Shown: piece after piece, positions 6,134 through 9,617 of the stretch
Layout of the letters: each line of letters starts with the position of its first letter
Position numbering within the stretch: the stretch's first letter is position 1
The notes under the pieces: generated by a model
What the model saw: the letters and a program-made list of their open reading frames with translations, nothing else
What the model was told of the DNA's origin: nothing
Databases searched by the model: none
Made by a program: the position numbers and the translations under genes
NCBI GenBank assembly: GCA_025458985.1
Contig: JALORM010000050.1
Span: 1-9,617 of the forward strand
DNA length: 9,617 nucleotides
Direction of reading: 5' to 3'
Origin: Paracoccaceae bacterium
Lineage (GTDB): Bacteria; Pseudomonadota; Alphaproteobacteria; Rhodobacterales; Rhodobacteraceae

Positions 6134-7411
6134 ATGGCCATGGCATCGGACGCGCCGGGGAACGAATTTCGCCTCGGCATGCTCATCTACGATACCCGGT
6201 ACCGGTCCCTGACCATCCAGGTCATCGTCCTGATCCTGTTCGGCCTGGCGGTGGCCTGGCTCCTGAACAACACGGTCCAGAACCTCGAAGCCAAGGGCCG
6301 CACGTTCAACTACGGCTTCCTGTGGCAGCGCGCGGGCTACGACATCCAGCAGCAGCTGATCCCCTACACCAACGACAGCACCCATTTCCGCGCCCTGCTC
6401 GTCGGGCTGATGAACACGCTCGTGGTGGCCATCCTCGGCTGCATCGGCGCCACCATCGTCGGCATCATTGTCGGCGTGCTTCGCTTGTCGAAGAACTGGC
6501 TCGTCTCGAAGCTGATGACGATCTACGTCGAGATCTTCCGCAACATCCCGCTCCTGCTGTGGATCCTGTTCATCTTCGTGCCGCTGGGCGAACTCGCGCC
6601 GAACCCCACGGACTTCCGCGTGACCGAAGAAATGCAGGCCGCCGGCGAGGAGCCGCGGGCCAGCATGATCCTGTTCGACACGGTCGCGATCACCGCGCGC
6701 GGCGTCAACGCGCCCTATCCGCTGCTGGAACGCCCGCTGGGCACGGTCGATGTCGCGGGGATCCCGTTCAACCTTTCGGTGCTTGCCTTCCTGGCCGTGG
6801 TGGGGGCGAGCTTCTATGCCAATTCCCTGATCCGACGACGCGCCCGGGCGGTGCAGGAGGCGACCGGGGTCCGCCCGGTGATATGGTGGAAAAGCCTCCT
6901 GATCCTCTTCGCGCCCGCGATCGTGTTCCTCTGGGCGCTGGGTTTCCACCTCGAGGTGCCGGAACTGACCCGGTTCAACTTCTCGGGCGGCGTCCTGGTG
7001 CAGAACTCGTTCATCGCGCTTCTGATCGCGCTGATCCTCTACACCGGCGCCTTCATCGCCGAGATCGTGCGCGCGGGCATCCTCGCCGTCTCCAAGGGCC
7101 AGACCGAGGCTGCCTTCGCGCTGGGCCTGCGCCCGAACCGGACCATGAGCCTGATCATCCTGCCGCAGGCGCTGCGGGTCATCATCCCGCCGCTGATCAG
7201 CCAGTTCCTGAACCTGACCAAGAACACCTCGCTCGGCATCGCGGTCAGCTACCTCGACCTGCGCGGCACGCTGGGCGGCATCACGCTGAACCAGACCGGG
7301 CGCGAGCTCGAGTGCATGCTGCTGATGATGCTGATCTATCTGATCATCAGCCTCATCATCTCGTCGCTGATGAACATCTACAACCGGTCCGTCCGGCTGA
7401 AGGAGCGCTGA
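6134..7411 (+). CDS. aapQ: Amino-acid ABC transporter permease AapQ/BztB
   Basis: A 425-residue inner-membrane subunit of the HisM/HisQ permease class. An N-terminal helix (about 27-44) is followed by a periplasmic stretch and the GLMNTLVVAILGCIGA core helix. The YVEIFRNIPLLLWILFIFVP segment (131-150) comes next, then two hydrophobic segments (about 211-229 and 253-270). The C-terminal core contains the cytoplasmic EAA loop (EAAFALGLRP from residue 325, ending ILPQAL 342-347) that docks on the ATPase. Later signatures are NLTKNTSLGIAVSYLDLRG and LNQTGRELE. Three in-frame ATGs lie within 15 nt (6128, 6134, 6140). The Shine-Dalgarno AGGGGG (6120-6125) is only 2 nt from the first but 8 nt from the second, so 6134 is preferred. 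The stop is followed after 3 nt by aapM. It pairs with AapM to form the translocation pore. Confidence 0.92.
   Translation: MAMASDAPGNEFRLGMLIYDTRYRSLTIQVIVLILFGLAVAWLLNNTVQNLEAKGRTFNYGFLWQRAGYDIQQQLIPYTNDSTHFRALLVGLMNTLVVAILGCIGATIVGIIVGVLRLSKNWLVSKLMTIYVEIFRNIPLLLWILFIFVPLGELAPNPTDFRVTEEMQAAGEEPRASMILFDTVAITARGVNAPYPLLERPLGTVDVAGIPFNLSVLAFLAVVGASFYANSLIRRRARAVQEATGVRPVIWWKSLLILFAPAIVFLWALGFHLEVPELTRFNFSGGVLVQNSFIALLIALILYTGAFIAEIVRAGILAVSKGQTEAAFALGLRPNRTMSLIILPQALRVIIPPLISQFLNLTKNTSLGIAVSYLDLRGTLGGITLNQTGRELECMLLMMLIYLIISLIISSLMNIYNRSVRLKER
7151..7174 (+). repeat. 24-nt exact direct repeat, copy 1 (aapQ EAA loop)
   Basis: These 24 bases are identical to 8597-8620 in aapM and in the same reading frame. 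Both copies encode LIILPQAL at the end of the EAA loop that contacts the ATPase. Identity stops at the flanking base on each side. It is explained by paralogy and protein constraint, but it is a perfect DNA repeat 1,446 bp from its partner. Confidence 0.8.
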
Positions 7412-7414
7412 GCG

Positions 7415-8866
7415 ATGAGCGACACCCACGCCCAGACCGTCCGCTTCGTCCGCGACACGATGCTTCCCGCAGCTACCGCGCCGGTGGGCGAACGCGGCGC
7501 CGTGAAGTGGCTGCGCGAGAACCTCTTCGCGGGCCCCTGGAACAGCGCGCTGACGATCCTTGCGATCTTCGTGCTCTACCAGGCGCTGTCGTCGATCATC
7601 CCCTGGCTCTTGAATTCCATGTGGAACGCCGGGTCCCTGTCCGAGTGCCGCGAAATCCTGGCCGCCAAGGGCGACACCTCCGGCGCCTGCTGGGGTGTGA
7701 TCCGGACGCGCTGGCACCAGTACATGTTCGGCTTCTACCCGCCCGACCTTTACTGGCGGCCGCTGCTGGCCTTCGGGCTTCTCTTCATCGCATTGTCGCC
7801 CGTGCTCTACTACGGCAGCCGGCAGGCGGCGACCGCGATCGCGGGCGCTGCGACGGCCTTCGTCCTTCTGGCGCTGCTCGGCCTCGGCGAAGGGGCGGGT
7901 CGGCTGGCCGTCGTGGGCGGCGTGCTTCTCGCGCTGACGGCGCTGGCCTGGGTCGCGCCGAAGAAGCTTGTCTGGGTGACGGCCCTCTACGCGCCGGTCT
8001 GCTTCCTGCTGCTCTGGGGCGGGTCGGTCTGGTCGCCGGTGGTGGCGCTGCTGGGCTTCGGCCTGATCGTCGCGGCCTACATCTGGGGGCAGGGGGTGCT
8101 CGGCACCGTCGGCTCGGTCGGGGCGGGCATCGTGCTGGCCGTCCTGTTCTGGATCTACATCGACGTCCCACTGGCGATCGCGCTGTCCGCGGTGGTGCCG
8201 ATCGGCCTGCAGCCGGTTGCCTCGAACGAGTTCGGCGGCTTCCTTCTGGCGATCATCATCGGTGTCACGGCGATCTCGTTCTCTCTGCCGCTCGGCATCC
8301 TTCTGGCGCTGGGGCGGCAGTCGAACCTGTTCATCGTCAAGACGCTCTCGGTCGGGTTCATCGAGTTCATCCGGGGTGTGCCGCTGATCACGCTGCTGTT
8401 CACCGCCTCGCTCCTGCTGCAGTACTTCCTGCCGCCGGGCACGAACTTCGACATCATCCTGCGCGTCATCATCCTGGTGACCTTCTTCGCCGCGGCCTAC
8501 CTGGCCGAGGTGATCCGGGGCGGCCTCGCCGCGCTGCCGCGCGGCCAGTACGAGGCGGCCGATGCGCTGGGCCTCGACTACTGGCAGGCGCAGCGGCTGA
8601 TCATCCTGCCGCAGGCGCTGAAGATCTCGATCCCGGGGATCGTGTCGACCTTCATCGGGCTGTTCAAGGACACCACGCTCGTCAGCTTCGTGGGCCTGAT
8701 GGACCCGCTGCGCGGGGTGACACAGATCGTTCGGGCCGACCTGGACTGGAAGGGCATCTACTGGGAGCCCTACGTCTTCGTCGGCGCCCTGTTCTTCGTG
8801 ATGTGCTACGGCATGTCGCAATATTCGCAGTACCTGGAGCGCAAGCTCCGGACCGATCACCGCTGA
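7415..8866 (+). CDS. aapM: Amino-acid ABC transporter permease AapM/BztC, with expanded transmembrane region
   Basis: A 483-residue inner-membrane permease and partner of AapQ. The N-terminal helix is about 44-65, followed by a family-typical periplasmic loop with WNAGSLSECRE (70-80), CWGVIRTRWHQYMFGFYP (92-109) and LYWRPLL (112-118). Residues about 117-250 then form roughly six further hydrophobic segments rich in Gly, Ala, Val and Leu. The conserved permease core starts near FGGFLLAIIIGVTAISFSLP (273-292). It includes GFIEFIRGVPLITLLF (314-329), the EAA loop (EAADALGLDY from 380, ILPQAL 397-402), and FKDTTLVSFVGLMDPLRG (417-434). Rhizobial AapM is remembered as about 384 residues, so this protein is notably long, and the excess maps to 117-250. 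RBS AAGGAG (7400-7405) lies in the end of aapQ, 9 nt before the ATG. aapP starts 12 nt after the stop. Confidence 0.92.
   Translation: MSDTHAQTVRFVRDTMLPAATAPVGERGAVKWLRENLFAGPWNSALTILAIFVLYQALSSIIPWLLNSMWNAGSLSECREILAAKGDTSGACWGVIRTRWHQYMFGFYPPDLYWRPLLAFGLLFIALSPVLYYGSRQAATAIAGAATAFVLLALLGLGEGAGRLAVVGGVLLALTALAWVAPKKLVWVTALYAPVCFLLLWGGSVWSPVVALLGFGLIVAAYIWGQGVLGTVGSVGAGIVLAVLFWIYIDVPLAIALSAVVPIGLQPVASNEFGGFLLAIIIGVTAISFSLPLGILLALGRQSNLFIVKTLSVGFIEFIRGVPLITLLFTASLLLQYFLPPGTNFDIILRVIILVTFFAAAYLAEVIRGGLAALPRGQYEAADALGLDYWQAQRLIILPQALKISIPGIVSTFIGLFKDTTLVSFVGLMDPLRGVTQIVRADLDWKGIYWEPYVFVGALFFVMCYGMSQYSQYLERKLRTDHR
8597..8620 (+). repeat. 24-nt exact direct repeat, copy 2 (aapM EAA loop)
   Basis: Identical to 7151-7174 in aapQ and in the same frame, again encoding LIILPQAL. 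The two copies are separated by a multiple of three bases, so recombination between them would fuse the front of aapQ to the back of aapM in frame. Confidence 0.8.
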
Positions 8867-8878
8867 GGGAGACAGCCC

Positions 8879-9617
8879 ATGTCCGAGCCTGCCGCCGAAC
8901 GCGCCATCGACCGGAGCCACATGCAGGTCTCGAACGAGGTCGCGATCCAGATCGAGAAGATGAACAAGTGGTATGGCCAGTTCCACGTCCTGCGTGACAT
9001 CGACCTGACGGTCTACCGGGGCGAGCGGATCGTGGTCTGCGGCCCCTCGGGGTCGGGAAAGTCCACGCTGATCCGCTGCATCAACGCGCTGGAGCTGAAG
9101 AACATCGACACGATCCGCTCGGAAGTCGGGATGGTGTTCCAGCACTTCAACCTGTTCCCGCACCTGACCATCCTCGAGAACTGCACCCTCGCCCCGATCT
9201 GGGTCCGCAAGATCCCGAAGAAGGAGGCGGAGGAAACGGCGATGCACTTCCTGCGCAAGGTCAAGATCCCCGAGCAGGCGCTGAAGTATCCCGGCCAGCT
9301 TTCGGGCGGCCAGCAGCAGCGCGTGGCGATCGCGCGGTCGCTCTGCATGCGCCCGCGCATCATGCTGTTCGACGAGCCGACCTCGGCGCTCGACCCCGAG
9401 ATGATCAAGGAGGTGCTCGACACCATGATCGAGCTTGCCGAAGAGGGGATGACGATGCTCTGCGTCACGCACGAGATGGGCTTCGCCCAGGCCGTGGCGA
9501 ACCGGGTCATCTTCATGGACCAGGGCCAGATCGTCGAGCAGAACGAGCCGAAGGAGTTCTTCAACAACCCGCAGTCCGACCGGACCAAGCTGTTCCTCAG
9601 CCAGATCCTCGGGCACT
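8879..9617 (+). CDS. aapP: Amino-acid ABC transporter ATP-binding protein AapP/BztD, with an apparent internal in-frame deletion
   Basis: This is the ATPase that powers AapJQM, related to HisP and GlnQ. 246 codons are present. The last (His, 9614-9616) ends the family-typical DRTKLFLSQILGH, and the final base T is probably the first of the stop codon. Motifs are the A-loop aromatic in KWYGQFHVL (Y32), Walker A GPSGSGKST (55-63), Q-loop VFQHFNLFPHL (Q88), signature LSGGQQQR (141-148), Walker B IMLFDE (161-166), D-loop SALD (169-172) and switch His in CVTHEMGF (H198). RBS AGGGAG (8866-8871) overlaps the aapM stop and lies 7 nt before the ATG. The oddity is that INALE (68-72) runs straight into LKNIDTIR (73-80). 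Relatives have about 17-19 more residues here, including the GxIxVDG beta-hairpin. Walker A Lys to Q-loop Gln is 27 residues, against 40 in MalK and 55 in HisP. Identity is certain; whether this version works is not. Confidence 0.93.
   Translation, partial: MSEPAAERAIDRSHMQVSNEVAIQIEKMNKWYGQFHVLRDIDLTVYRGERIVVCGPSGSGKSTLIRCINALELKNIDTIRSEVGMVFQHFNLFPHLTILENCTLAPIWVRKIPKKEAEETAMHFLRKVKIPEQALKYPGQLSGGQQQRVAIARSLCMRPRIMLFDEPTSALDPEMIKEVLDTMIELAEEGMTMLCVTHEMGFAQAVANRVIFMDQGQIVEQNEPKEFFNNPQSDRTKLFLSQILGH

Noticed and set aside
6322..8997. An 891-codon plus-strand frame overlapping aapQ, aapM and the start of aapP
   Set aside because: It is a shifted frame of real permease genes. Its product is an Arg/Pro/Ala/His-rich low-complexity string and shows no domain.
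4799..9616. A 1,605-codon minus-strand open frame opposite the whole transporter operon
   Set aside because: All four aap genes happen to lie in the same plus frame, and this minus frame is its codon-aligned antisense. It stays open only because TTA, CTA and TCA codons are absent from that frame, as expected in GC-rich coding DNA. The translation is low-complexity and rich in His, Arg, Asp, Gln and Glu, with no recognisable domain.
1..9617. CRISPR arrays, insertion sequences, tRNA/rRNA genes, att sites
   Set aside because: No regularly spaced repeats, transposase motifs, terminal inverted repeats, tRNA cloverleaf or rRNA-like sequence was seen. Coding density is high throughout and no gap exceeds 200 bp.

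Overview
The window is GC-rich bacterial DNA in which every gene runs on the plus strand and is closely packed. Gene content points to an alphaproteobacterium of the Rhodobacterales (Rhodobacter/Paracoccus relatives). The indicators are a bacterial ATP12-type F1-ATPase assembly chaperone, a general/acidic-amide amino-acid ABC transporter of the Aap/Bzt type, and strong G/C third-position bias. This is family-level inference; no 16S or other phylogenetic marker is present.

Left half (1-4791) is a housekeeping block: the C-terminal two-PDZ end of a Deg/HtrA-like serine protease (cut by the window edge), the AAA+ ATPase RarA, the fluoride channel CrcB, an RluC/RluD-type 23S rRNA pseudouridine synthase, a HAD-family phosphatase and ATP12. 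The last four genes are joined by three consecutive 4-nt stop/start overlaps (ATGA, ATGA, GTGA), so they are almost certainly one translationally coupled transcription unit.

A 193-bp gap (4792-4984) separates this block from the second unit. It holds a possible sigma-70 promoter and a perfect 10-bp inverted repeat in the presumed leader. No convincing terminator for the upstream block is visible.

Right half (4985-9617) is the amino-acid transporter operon aapJQMP (called bztABCD in Rhodobacter capsulatus): periplasmic binding protein, two membrane permeases and the ATPase. The 132-bp space after aapJ carries a perfect 11-bp GC hairpin and a second palindrome, an arrangement that commonly lets the binding protein be made in excess over the membrane parts. 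The permease and ATPase genes then follow with gaps of only 3 and 12 nt. The window ends on the last codon of aapP plus one base of its stop.

No new defence, mobile or RNA system is visible. The most notable anomaly is in aapP. Its reading frame is intact to the family C-terminus and has every ATPase motif, but about 17-19 residues that normally lie between Walker A and the Q-loop are missing (junction near 9094/9095). Second in interest is AapM, which carries a long run of extra hydrophobic segments between its N-terminal helix and the conserved permease core.
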